In this document: positions 42,926 to 51,323 of the stretch, in pieces
How the letters are laid out: each line of letters begins with the position of its first letter
Numbering within the stretch: the first letter of the stretch is position 1
Assembly (NCBI GenBank): GCA_964448935.1
Contig: CAYVBE010000006.1
Location: forward strand, 1-52,274
Source: CAYVBE01 sp964448935
GTDB lineage: Bacteria > Planctomycetota > Brocadiia > SM23-32
Direction: 5' to 3'
Length of the DNA stretch: 52,274 bases
Translations under genes and position numbers: made by a program
Notes under the pieces: model-generated
Seen by the model: the letters and a program-made list of their open reading frames with translations, nothing else
Database searches by the model: none
Told to the model about the DNA's origin: nothing

Positions 42926-44442
42926 TGCTGCGGGTGGTGTTCTCCGATCTTTGGGGTGCGTCTGAGGGGGGATAGGGCGGTGGCCTGGAGGTTGGTGAAG
43001 GATGCCCGGCCGCGCTCTGCGTAGAGGAGGATGTCTCCGCTGAGTGGGGCCCCGGGGATGGGGGTTGTGAAGAGCCATGCGTCGTCCAGATAGACCTCGA
43101 AGTGCTCGGCGCGGGCGAGGCAGCGCAGGGCGTAGGTGCGGCCCGTCTGGACGGCCAGGCGGCAGGTGTCAAGGACGCCCCTCTCGTCGCGCGGCTCGCT
43201 ATCGGGGACGAAGCCGACCCGGCAGTCTCCCCAGCCGGCGATCGGGTGCCGGCGGGCGGTTCCGATCTCGGCCTGTCCGGTGTCGAAGTCCAGGGAGACC
43301 TGCACGCCCGTTCCACCGGCGGCCCGGAGCACCAGGCCGCACCGTCCGCCGCGCGTTCCGGCGACGTCAACACGGACGTGGAAGTCCGCCGTGCCCTTGA
43401 CGACGGGGCACGCAACGCCCACCGCTTCCGCCGCGCCGCGCCAGCCGTTCGAGACCTTTTCCCAGCCGGCCGGGGGATCATCCGTCCGCATCTGCAGTTC
43501 TCCCGTCTCCAGCGCCTCCAGCCCGGGCCAGTAGCGGGCTGTCAGTTCGCCGGCCGGGCCTGCGCACAGCCGCTTCGGGGCGCCCCAGGTGGCGTCCCAG
43601 CTCGCGTCGGCGCAGTCGTCGCGCACCTGATGGTAAAGGAGCCGCTCTCCGTTACACTCGAAGGCGCGACCCACATACGGCCCCATCCGACCGTGCCCCG
43701 CGCCGACGAGCAGGCACTCATCGGGCAGGCGATAGGGGCCCTCGAGTCTGTCCGCCACCATGTAGTAGGTGCCCGTGGTCTCGCGCCGCGATGGCGTGTT
43801 GATGCGCAGCCCGAAGACGCTGCCGGTCGAGAAGAGGACATACCAGCGCCCGTCGTGGGTGAACAGGTCGGGCACCTCGTTGTGGTAGAACAGGCCCGTC
43901 GGCCCCTCCAGGGGCGGCAGGTGCTCCCATTCCCGGAAGTCGGTCGTGCGAACGTGCGCCAGAACGGCGCCGGTGTCGTCCTGGTCGAACGTGGCCCGCG
44001 CCGCGCAGACGACGGCGTGGTACCGGCCGTCCTCCTCGTGGCGGAGCACAAAGGGGTCGCGCCACCAGACGGTTGGCCGCCAGCGGTCCGGTTCGGTCGC
44101 GTAGTGGGGCGGTTCGGGGCGCAGCCGGTATTCGTCCGGAGGCAGCCGGCGCCACCGGAACAGGTCGTCCGAGGCGTAGAACGCGGTGGTCTGCACGTTG
44201 TCCACCACCTCGCCCAGCGGCATCAGGAAGCGGCCCTCGTGGCGGACAACCATACCCGTCAGGGGCCAGTGGCTAAGGACGATGTCCTCGCAGCGCTCCC
44301 AGTGGACGAGGTCCGTGCTCGTGCAGTGGCCTATGCGGCCCCGGCCTTCCTGCGACGCGAGATAGAACAGGTGCGCGGCGTCTTGCCACTCGAACAGCCA
44401 GCTATCCCAGAGGCGTTCCTGCTCGACGGGTCTGTAGATCAT
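42922..44442 (-). CDS. GH32-like beta-propeller glycoside hydrolase
   Basis: The 506-residue protein has the five-bladed GH32/GH43/GH68-type propeller in the first 330 residues. It shows LWDSWLFEW near the N-terminus (the place of the nucleophile Asp), WWRDPFV (the RDP transition-state Asp) and NEVPDLF, which matches the GH32 ECPD acid motif with Val for Cys. A C-terminal beta-sandwich domain follows. Substrate is likely a fructoside or another furanoside but cannot be assigned. No signal peptide is seen. An in-frame ATG at 44505 would add 21 residues; 44442 is preferred because it gives the expected N-terminus, but neither has a ribosome-binding site. Confidence 0.78.
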   Translation of the reverse strand: MIYRPVEQERLWDSWLFEWQDAAHLFYLASQEGRGRIGHCTSTDLVHWERCEDIVLSHWPLTGMVVRHEGRFLMPLGEVVDNVQTTAFYASDDLFRWRRLPPDEYRLRPEPPHYATEPDRWRPTVWWRDPFVLRHEEDGRYHAVVCAARATFDQDDTGAVLAHVRTTDFREWEHLPPLEGPTGLFYHNEVPDLFTHDGRWYVLFSTGSVFGLRINTPSRRETTGTYYMVADRLEGPYRLPDECLLVGAGHGRMGPYVGRAFECNGERLLYHQVRDDCADASWDATWGAPKRLCAGPAGELTARYWPGLEALETGELQMRTDDPPAGWEKVSNGWRGAAEAVGVACPVVKGTADFHVRVDVAGTRGGRCGLVLRAAGGTGVQVSLDFDTGQAEIGTARRHPIAGWGDCRVGFVPDSEPRDERGVLDTCRLAVQTGRTYALRCLARAEHFEVYLDDAWLFTTPIPGAPLSGDILLYAERGRASFTNLQATALSPLRRTPKIGEHHPQQ

Positions 44443-44505
44443 GGTTGGTGTATGACTATGAGGATTGGCCACCGCTGGTGGCCGCGAGTTGCCGCGTAAC
44501 TCCAT

Positions 44506-44837
44506 GGCGCGCCGGCAGGCGGTGCCGTGGATGTTGTCCCGGATGAGGCAGCCGGTGTGGACGGTTTCCTACTACATTACCCGCCCCCAGGGGTTTGTCA
44601 AACCATTCTGACTCAAAGCTCACGACAGCCTCGGCAAAAACTACCCGGGACCGGTTAACATACTGTGGAATTTCCCCGGTTCGCTTCTTCGGTTATTCTG
44701 ACGGATGGAGTAGAACCGAGTCACGTCCGGGCCCGGGTTGCCCGCCGCCGGTTGCAGATGCGCAAACCTCCGAGTGCCGGGAATCTTCCCGAGAGTATCG
44801 CAGAGATAAACGTTCGATCATGTTACCGGGAGCAGTA
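44506..44837. other. divergent regulatory spacer
   Basis: The 332 bases between the GH32-like and phosphatase genes contain a TTGACA-type promoter on the minus strand (44574-44601). The ribosome-binding GGGAG of the phosphatase gene lies near the right end. No gene or terminator is seen. No convincing rightward promoter was found. Confidence 0.45.
44574..44601 (-). promoter_or_regulatory. candidate sigma-70 promoter for the GH32-like gene
   Basis: Complement of 44596-44601 is a perfect TTGACA; complement of 44574-44579 is TAATGT, a poor -10, with a 16-base spacer. The leader would be about 60-125 bases depending on the start codon. Confidence 0.35.
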
Positions 44838-46970
44838 ATGAGAACGGCATTTCAGTGGACGTTGGTCCTGGGGCTCGCCTGCATGGCGATTGTGCCTGTG
44901 AGAGGTGAACTGCCGGTCCGGAACCCGGAAGAGAGCGGCTTCAAGCAGTTGCACTATCCCTTCCCGGACAGTCAGGTGCGTAACCCGGTCAACTTCGGGG
45001 ACATCAGCAATGTTACCGGCAGCTACGGAGACGCCCCGGGTGAGGAGGGACTGGTGCTGGAGATGCCGGCCGGCTACAGCGGCGTGATCTATGTCGGCGC
45101 CTATCCATTCGAGAGAGCCCCCGGCGGCACGGACAACTACGGGGGCGGAGCGGACTACGACTACATGCGCTTCCGACTCACCGGGTATCTGGCGGACGGC
45201 AAGGGCCACATCCCTGTGCACAAGCTCTTCGCGGGCAAGTACAACTCGAACTCATGGACCCCGGGCGAGGACGTGAAGACCGCCGCCTATCGGATAGACC
45301 TCTACAAGGGCAGCCGCCACCTGGGGTTCTACCAGAGCCGCGTGAGCTTCGTGGCTCAAGGTCCCGACTATAAGCACTTGAAGCTGACGAAGAAGGTGAC
45401 GATCGTCGAGGGGCCCTACATGGGCCTTAAGCGTAGCGACAGACCCGATAGGGTTACCGTTATGTGGCAGACCGATGAGGAATGCCGAGGTACCGTTCAC
45501 CTGGCGGGACCGAAGGGGGTTTTTCGTCCGGCCGGAATCAGCGGGCCGGGAACGCGCCACGAGGTCGAGTTGAGCAGGCTGAAGCCGGACGCGGACTACG
45601 GGTATTACGCCGCGTGCGAGAACGCGGAGGGCCGACCCACGCAATCGGCCATCTACCGTTTCCGGACGGCGCCGGGGCGGGCCGACGGCCCGGCAAAGGT
45701 CCGGCTGGCCTTCTGCAGCGACAGCCGGGAAGGAGTCGGCGGCGGGGAGCGCAACTACATGGGCCACAACCTGCTGATCCTGCGCAGGATCGCCATGGAT
45801 GCCTACCGCCGGGGAGCGCAGGCCTTCCTGTTCGGTGGCGACCTGGTGAACGGCTACACCTCCGAGACGGACGACTTCGAGCTGCAGCTCAAGGGCTGGA
45901 AGCAGGCGATGGCCGGGTTCTGGCGCACGCGTCCCGTATATCCCGCCATGGGCAATCACGAAACGCTCCTGAACGTCTACGGGACCGGCACAGGCGAGTC
46001 CTACGGCGGAGTGGCGCTGGACAAGTGGGCCGCCGACGGTGCGAATCAATACCGGACGGACAGCGCCGAGGCGGTCTTCGCCCGGGAGTTCGTCAACCCG
46101 CTCAACGGCCCCGATCCGGCCGACGGGCGACGGCCGTCCTACAAGGAAAACGTCTACAAGTTCCAGTACGGCCCGGTCCTTTGCATCGCTTTCAACAACA
46201 ACTACTGGTGGACGAGCAACAACGCCATCGGGCCGCACCGCTTGGTGGATTACGGCGCGCCCGGGGAGCCGGCACCGGCGCTGGTGCCCGAGTGGAAGCA
46301 CCTCGAAGGCGAAGGAGAGGTCCTCGGCACCTATGACGGCTACGGTGGCTCCCCCGAGGGCTATATCATGGACGACCAGATGGATTGGATCGAAGATGCC
46401 CTTCGCGAGGCCGAGGTGGACGAGACGGTCCGCTACGTTCTTCTCTATGCGCAGGAGCCCATCTTCCCCTGCGGCGGCCACGTGAAGGACGCCATGTGGT
46501 GGCACGGCGACAACAACTACCGCGCCTACACCTACCACCCGGACCGTCACAAACTGCAGCCGGCCGCCGAGGGTATGATCGAGGTCCGCAACCGGTTCTG
46601 GAAAGCCGTCTCCAACTGCTCCAAAGTGGCCGCCGTTCTGGCCGGCGACGAGCATGAATACCATCGGCTACTGCTCACGAAGGAGACGCCCGTCGGCGTG
46701 ATGAGCGACGATCTGGACGGCGACAGCATACTGGACCGCTACTCCGCGAACCCCGAGTTCAAACATCCAACCTACCAGTTGACGGCGGGTACGGGCGGCG
46801 CTCCCTTCTATTCCCGGGAGGACACTCCCTGGGAGCCCCAGGTCCTGTCGTCTCAACACGGCTACATCCTGTTCGAGGCCGACGAGCGGGGGATATCGGC
46901 CACCTTCTACGCGGTAACGGGTCAGGCCATTGACCACGTGCCGGACCTCATGGCGGTAAAAGGGCAGTAG
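44838..46970 (+). CDS. secreted purple-acid-phosphatase-like metallophosphoesterase
   Basis: The 710-residue protein begins with a Sec signal peptide (hydrophobic core then VPVRGEL). An FnIII-like domain (about 190-285, VTVMWQTDEE) as in purple acid phosphatases is followed by a calcineurin-like metallophosphoesterase domain. The metal ligands are Asp295 (CSDSRE), Asp335 (GGDLVNG), Asn373/His374 (GNHE) and His606 (GDEHEYH). It probably cleaves phosphate monoesters or diesters outside the cell. GGGAG precedes the ATG at 44838, six bases away; an in-frame ATG 18 bases earlier lacks this. It is transcribed alone. Confidence 0.85.
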   Translation: MRTAFQWTLVLGLACMAIVPVRGELPVRNPEESGFKQLHYPFPDSQVRNPVNFGDISNVTGSYGDAPGEEGLVLEMPAGYSGVIYVGAYPFERAPGGTDNYGGGADYDYMRFRLTGYLADGKGHIPVHKLFAGKYNSNSWTPGEDVKTAAYRIDLYKGSRHLGFYQSRVSFVAQGPDYKHLKLTKKVTIVEGPYMGLKRSDRPDRVTVMWQTDEECRGTVHLAGPKGVFRPAGISGPGTRHEVELSRLKPDADYGYYAACENAEGRPTQSAIYRFRTAPGRADGPAKVRLAFCSDSREGVGGGERNYMGHNLLILRRIAMDAYRRGAQAFLFGGDLVNGYTSETDDFELQLKGWKQAMAGFWRTRPVYPAMGNHETLLNVYGTGTGESYGGVALDKWAADGANQYRTDSAEAVFAREFVNPLNGPDPADGRRPSYKENVYKFQYGPVLCIAFNNNYWWTSNNAIGPHRLVDYGAPGEPAPALVPEWKHLEGEGEVLGTYDGYGGSPEGYIMDDQMDWIEDALREAEVDETVRYVLLYAQEPIFPCGGHVKDAMWWHGDNNYRAYTYHPDRHKLQPAAEGMIEVRNRFWKAVSNCSKVAAVLAGDEHEYHRLLLTKETPVGVMSDDLDGDSILDRYSANPEFKHPTYQLTAGTGGAPFYSREDTPWEPQVLSSQHGYILFEADERGISATFYAVTGQAIDHVPDLMAVKGQ

Positions 46971-47350
46971 GAGGCCGTTCATCGTAGCCTGTGAGCATGG
47001 TGATCCGGCTGATATGCCCGGCTGCGAGCGCCCTGCCTGATTGACGAGGGCCCGCAGTTCTCTCGCGTGAGGAATGCCGACTGTGACTGTTCGCCACTCA
47101 AACGGGACCCAGGCACCGGCCATTTTCGCGGTCCGTACAGGGCACCGGCGACGAGCGCCCTGGAGAGCCTGTTGACGAAAGGACCGAATTGTTATACCCT
47201 CCATGGGGGTTTATGGAGCATTTCACGGGAAGGCAGGATCGAGAAATGGGGTAGGAGTGGCTGAACTGCCCTTCTGCACCTGGGATGCATCCGGTAGCCG
47301 AAGTGGATGGCCGGGAACCAACCGGCGGGAGGTTGCCGAAGGGGGCGAGA
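46971..47350. other. 380-base intergenic region with a possible promoter and small palindrome
   Basis: No gene is seen. TTGACG at 47172-47177 and TATACC at 47193-47198 form a weak promoter with a 15-base spacer. Directly after lies CTCCAT/ATGGAG (47199-47204 and 47213-47218), an exact six-base inverted repeat around an eight-base loop. A leader of about 145 bases then reaches the acyltransferase ATG. I found no match to a known riboswitch. Confidence 0.4.
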
Positions 47351-48163
47351 ATGCTGCATAGTCACGTTGATGTCCGAAACAGCGGTGCCGTTCCGCGCAG
47401 GTCTCCGCTGCTAATTCGGCTGTTCAGCATGTACGCACGCCACTACGTTGCCCGGCACTTCCACAACGTTCGGGTTGACCCGGAAACGCGGCCAAACCAG
47501 TCCGCTGACCGGCCGCTCATGGTCTACGCCAATCACTGCTCCTGGTGGGACCCCTTGATCTGCCTTGTCGTTGCATCCGAGCTTTTTCCGGACAGGAGTC
47601 ACTACGCCCCCATGGACAGCAATGCGCTGGAGCGCTACGGGTTTTTCTCGCGGCTTGGTTTCTTCGGTGTGGAGCCTGATTCGATGCGTGGTGCGGTTGC
47701 CCTTCTGCGGACGGGCAGGGCGATCCTCAGTCAGGAGGGAGCCGTCCTGTGGGTCACACCCCAGGGGCGGTTCGCCGACCCCCGTGAGCGGCCCGTTCGT
47801 TTCAAACCGGGCATGGGGCACCTGGCAATGAAAGTGGGACGCTGTGACCTGGTGCCGCTGGCCGTGGAATACACTTTCGGAGAGGAACGTTTCCCGGAGG
47901 CACTTCTTCGTTTCGGTAGAGTCATCAGGGCCGAGGAGCACCGGGGCGAACGTGCGGCCGATTTCACGGAGGCATTAGAATCGGCGTTGGCGCGAACGCA
48001 GGATGCCCTCGCGGAGAAGGCGATTGCACGGGCTTTCTCAGAGCTCGACGTTCTGCTCCGCGGCCGCGTCGGCGTCGGCGGTGTCTATGATCTCTGGCGT
48101 CGCTTGAAGGCTATCTTTAGGGGCGAGAGGTTCAGACCGGCACATGGGGAGGAACAACTATGA
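47351..48163 (+). CDS. PlsC-like 1-acyl-glycerol-3-phosphate acyltransferase family protein
   Basis: The 270-residue protein has the acyltransferase motif NHCSWWD (His62, Asp67) and a later TPQGRFADPRERP stretch in the place of the substrate-binding FPEG-type block. Family members move an acyl chain to a lysophospholipid or to a glycolipid. The ATG at 47351 has GGGGGCGAG close upstream; a further ATG at 47285 is less likely. The gene overlaps the GT2 start by four bases (ATGA), so the pair may build an acylated glycolipid or carotenoid ester. This pairing resembles CruD/CruC-like systems, but no carotenoid genes are in the window. Confidence 0.83.
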   Translation: MLHSHVDVRNSGAVPRRSPLLIRLFSMYARHYVARHFHNVRVDPETRPNQSADRPLMVYANHCSWWDPLICLVVASELFPDRSHYAPMDSNALERYGFFSRLGFFGVEPDSMRGAVALLRTGRAILSQEGAVLWVTPQGRFADPRERPVRFKPGMGHLAMKVGRCDLVPLAVEYTFGEERFPEALLRFGRVIRAEEHRGERAADFTEALESALARTQDALAEKAIARAFSELDVLLRGRVGVGGVYDLWRRLKAIFRGERFRPAHGEEQL

Positions 48164-49302
48164 CGCTGACGATAGTGGCAGCTTGTGCCTTAGGACTTGC
48201 TGCCATCCCCGCGTTGATGTTTCTGAACAACCTCCGTCACTTTCGCGCCGCCCCGCCGATACCGTCCGGACCGGCCCCGCGTGTGTCCGTGCTGATACCC
48301 GCCCGTAACGAAGAGCGGAATATCGGCCCGGCACTGAATGCCGTGACGGCCAGCGAACACGTCGTTTTGGAAGTGATCGTGCTCGACGACCATTCGGAGG
48401 ACCGCACCGCCGAGATCGTCCGGAACATAGGGGCAACCGACCCACGCGTGCGACTGGAGACTGCTCCGTCGCTGCCGGATGGTTGGTGTGGCAAACAGCA
48501 TGCCTGCGCGGTCCTTTCCGGGGTTGCGACGCAGGACATCCTGGTGTTTATGGACGCGGACGTGCGGCTGCGGCCCGACGCCCTGGCCCGAACTGCGGCT
48601 TTCCTGGACGAGAGCGGCGCCGCCCTGGTGAGCGGGTTCCCCGAGGAAATCACGATCAGCCCAGCCGAGAAACTCGTCATCCCCCTTTTGCATTTCATAT
48701 TGCTCGGCTTCCTGCCCATCGGCTGGATGCGGCGGTCGGTGAGGCCGTGGTACAGCGCCGGCTGCGGACAACTCTTCGCAGCTCGACGGACACCCTACGA
48801 GGATGTGGGCGGCCACGGTGCCATTCGGAGCTCACGGCATGACGGTCTAACGCTGCCGCGGGCCTTTCGGGAGGCCGGTTACCGAACCGACATATTCGAT
48901 GCCACCGACATCGCAATGTGTCGGATGTACGGCAGCTTAGCGGAGGTGTGGGAAGGTCTGGCCAAGAATGCTACCGAGGGACTCGGCGCCCCCGGGCGGA
49001 TCGTTCCATTCACCCTGATGTTGCTGGGGGGACAGGTGCTGCCGGCTTTGATACTGCCGGTGTCTTTGCTTCAAGGGGCCGCCTGGCCTGCCGGAATGCT
49101 CTCGGCCCTTGCCCTGGCGTTTGCCTACGTACCTGCTCTGGTAGCAGTGCCGCGGTTCGGCACCTCGCTTTTCGGGGCCCTGCTCCGTCCGATAGGTGTG
49201 TCGCTGCTGATCGCCATACAGTGGTACGCATTGGCCCGGAAGCTGCTCCGCCGTCCCGCCGCCTGGAAGGGACGAACCTACCGGGCCCGTCCCGATAGCT
49301 GA
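48160..49302 (+). CDS. membrane GT2 glycosyltransferase (CrtQ/HpnB-like)
   Basis: The 380-residue protein has an N-terminal membrane helix, a GT-A domain (PARNEE at 47-52, LDDHSEDRT from 75, DAD at 132-134) and several C-terminal membrane helices (about 285-365). This matches the CrtQ/HpnB/CruC group of glycosyltransferases that modify membrane terpenoids or lipids. Its ATG overlaps the PlsC-like gene's stop. The catalytic-domain features are intact. Acceptor unknown. Confidence 0.83.
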   Translation: MTLTIVAACALGLAAIPALMFLNNLRHFRAAPPIPSGPAPRVSVLIPARNEERNIGPALNAVTASEHVVLEVIVLDDHSEDRTAEIVRNIGATDPRVRLETAPSLPDGWCGKQHACAVLSGVATQDILVFMDADVRLRPDALARTAAFLDESGAALVSGFPEEITISPAEKLVIPLLHFILLGFLPIGWMRRSVRPWYSAGCGQLFAARRTPYEDVGGHGAIRSSRHDGLTLPRAFREAGYRTDIFDATDIAMCRMYGSLAEVWEGLAKNATEGLGAPGRIVPFTLMLLGGQVLPALILPVSLLQGAAWPAGMLSALALAFAYVPALVAVPRFGTSLFGALLRPIGVSLLIAIQWYALARKLLRRPAAWKGRTYRARPDS

Positions 49303-49320
49303 AAGTCGCCCGATAGTCGC

Positions 49321-50277
49321 TCAGGGCAATGAGCGGTGTGGTGGGCAGACGGATGCGGTGAAATCCAGAGCTTTGCCCATGGCGACCTGCGCGCATTTAC
49401 GGCGGTAGAAGTTTAGAAATCCATGCCGTGCGTGCGGGTAATCCCGGTGTGACAGCAGGAGCGTCTCTACTGTGACCCCGAGTTCGCGCAATCTCCGGGC
49501 CGTTTCCAGCGTCTGCGGTTGCAGTGCATCCAGATCGCTGGTGCAGAGGAAGCACGGAGGCAATCGGTCGCATAGATGATGCATGGAGGATGCAATCCGG
49601 GCGTTGCGCCTGAAACGCTCAGGGTCGCTGCCCAGCAAGCCCCGCATCATGGCGTTCACCGCCGGCAATGGGGTTTCGTACAGCCCTTCCAGGTCGAACA
49701 CCCCGTAGAACAGGAGCAGTGCCTTGATGGTGTGGTGAGGAATCTCTTTGCTTAAACCGATTGACTTCAAAAGCGCGGGCCTGTTCAGGGCCGATGCATA
49801 CCAGGATATAAGCTGTGCTCCTGCCGAATCGCCCGCCAGAACAATACGCTGCCTGTCGCCTCCAAACCGCTCGATTTCACCGTAAGTCCAGCGCACGACA
49901 GCCGCTGCGTCCCTCAATTGAGCGGGATATGGATGGTTCGGAGTGAGCCGGTAATTTGCATTGACCGCCAGATATCCCCGGCCGACAAAGCGCCGGCATA
50001 TGCCGGTGTAACTGGCTTTGTCGCCCGCTATCCATCCACCCCCGTGCAGGTAAATCAGGACAGGGCGAGGGGCTTTGCCCTCCGGCTCGATAACGTCCAG
50101 TTTCTGACGGGGATTGGACCCGTAGGCCAGGTCCGGGCGCATGCGCCCGACCGGCGGCGCGTAATCGTGAAAGAAAAACCACCGCCCGATCAGGTCCCCG
50201 GCGTTCAGGAATCCCTTCAGTAGGTAGATTCTGACCCATTGCATCAGCGATGCGCTGCTGCCGGTAGACCTGTTCAC
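49321..50277 (-). CDS. alpha/beta hydrolase, esterase/lipase (HSL-like)
   Basis: The 318-residue protein has the oxyanion-hole motif HGGGW (78-82) and the nucleophile elbow GDSAG (Ser151). The likely acid is in TSDLDAL and the His in HARHGF. This is the hormone-sensitive-lipase/BD-FAE group of esterases. A hydrophobic N-terminal segment may attach it to the membrane. The GTG at 50277 starts directly after the stop of the PPOX-like gene. It is the last gene of a three-gene leftward operon. Confidence 0.85.
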   Translation of the reverse strand: MNRSTGSSASLMQWVRIYLLKGFLNAGDLIGRWFFFHDYAPPVGRMRPDLAYGSNPRQKLDVIEPEGKAPRPVLIYLHGGGWIAGDKASYTGICRRFVGRGYLAVNANYRLTPNHPYPAQLRDAAAVVRWTYGEIERFGGDRQRIVLAGDSAGAQLISWYASALNRPALLKSIGLSKEIPHHTIKALLLFYGVFDLEGLYETPLPAVNAMMRGLLGSDPERFRRNARIASSMHHLCDRLPPCFLCTSDLDALQPQTLETARRLRELGVTVETLLLSHRDYPHARHGFLNFYRRKCAQVAMGKALDFTASVCPPHRSLP

Positions 50278-50859
50278 TTAGGGGTTTACCTCCTGGACTT
50301 CCCACTCGCCCGCGGCAGTCCTGCGGAAGAATGTACGCCGATGCGGCCAGTGTTTCAGATCGAGATGTTCCACCCGTTCGGGGTCCAGCATCAGAAGGCA
50401 GAAACTTGCCGGAGGTCCGTCCAGTGGCGGAGGGGTAGACTGGGGAGACGCTGCCGGCTCTCGGAGGGACCCCGGTTCCGGCCAGAAGAATTGCTTTCGG
50501 ATCTCGTCCGATAGCTGCCGCCATGCCGCCTCTCTGGCTTCGACCAGTCGCACATCCGCATGGCCGCTCTCTACTACCTGCACCGGGCCGCGGAAGCGGT
50601 ACTGCTCCCGGCACTCGGCGAGATACCAGCAAACCGCAGCATTTGTGCTGGCAGTCAGATCGCTCACTTTGCGCGATCTTCCGTCGGTAACAAAGGTCAG
50701 GCAGGTGCTATCGCCTATGAATCCGCGAAAGACCAGGGTCCGGTTCGCGGGACGGCCTTTGGGAGTTACCGTAGCGAACTGCACGTAGCGGGCCGTCGGA
50801 TTCGTGACGGCCGAGAGCGATGCGAGCAGTCGGGTGCGCCAGCCGGTCGCCTCTTTCAT
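50278..50859 (-). CDS. pyridoxamine-5'-phosphate-oxidase-like flavoprotein (Alr4036-type)
   Basis: The 193-residue protein has the split-barrel FMN-binding fold: RYVQFATVTPKGRPANRTLVF near the start, SRKVSDL for FMN phosphate binding, then CWYLAE and FRGPVQV. The C-terminal block EHLDLKHWPHRR is typical for Alr4036-type proteins, whose role is not settled. The gene starts within the stop of the unknown gene upstream (ATGA) and its TAA touches the GTG of the esterase. Confidence 0.8.
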   Translation of the reverse strand: MKEATGWRTRLLASLSAVTNPTARYVQFATVTPKGRPANRTLVFRGFIGDSTCLTFVTDGRSRKVSDLTASTNAAVCWYLAECREQYRFRGPVQVVESGHADVRLVEAREAAWRQLSDEIRKQFFWPEPGSLREPAASPQSTPPPLDGPPASFCLLMLDPERVEHLDLKHWPHRRTFFRRTAAGEWEVQEVNP

Positions 50860-51308
50860 TGGTGCCCCATGTCTGCGAGGGCTTTGAGCAGAAGTTGATA
50901 AAGCGCCAAGAGTTCCTCTCCGGCTGACATATCCGGAAGGCGCCGTGCCAGTCTGCCCAGGCCAGAATCACTAACTTCCAGGCGCCTCGCCAGCAGCCGC
51001 GCCTGGTGCCAGGTGGGCAGCCATACCAGTTTCTCCCTCACATCATCGAGACTTCCAAGCAGGCGGAGGAAATGTCCCAGATTGAGGACGAAGTATATCT
51101 GCTTCGGGAAGGGCGAAGAAACTTCTATAAACCCTCCTCGGTCCCACACGAAACATCCCACATGGGGTTTCCACGTCAGCCCGGCCTCCTTTAGTCGGAG
51201 CGCCAGCCTGCAGTGACGCCTATCGAATGGGGTCGGTGCCAGATCAGTGCCGGGGTCGAAAGGAGTCGGTTTCATGGCTCTTGTCCATAGAAATGCGAAG
51301 TTGCTCAC
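50856..51308 (-). CDS. conserved-looking small protein of unknown function
   Basis: I do not recognise this protein of about 139-150 residues. It contains TPFDRRHCRLALRLKEAG and FPKQIYFVLNLGHFLRLLG, and a helical C-terminus. It has no signal peptide, membrane helix or metal motif. The translation overlap with the flavoprotein gene (ATGA) argues that it is real. The start may be at 51275 (MKPTPFDP) instead of 51308. Confidence 0.6.
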   Translation of the reverse strand: MSNFAFLWTRAMKPTPFDPGTDLAPTPFDRRHCRLALRLKEAGLTWKPHVGCFVWDRGGFIEVSSPFPKQIYFVLNLGHFLRLLGSLDDVREKLVWLPTWHQARLLARRLEVSDSGLGRLARRLPDMSAGEELLALYQLLLKALADMGHQ

Positions 51309-51323
51309 AGCGTAGCTCAGACA

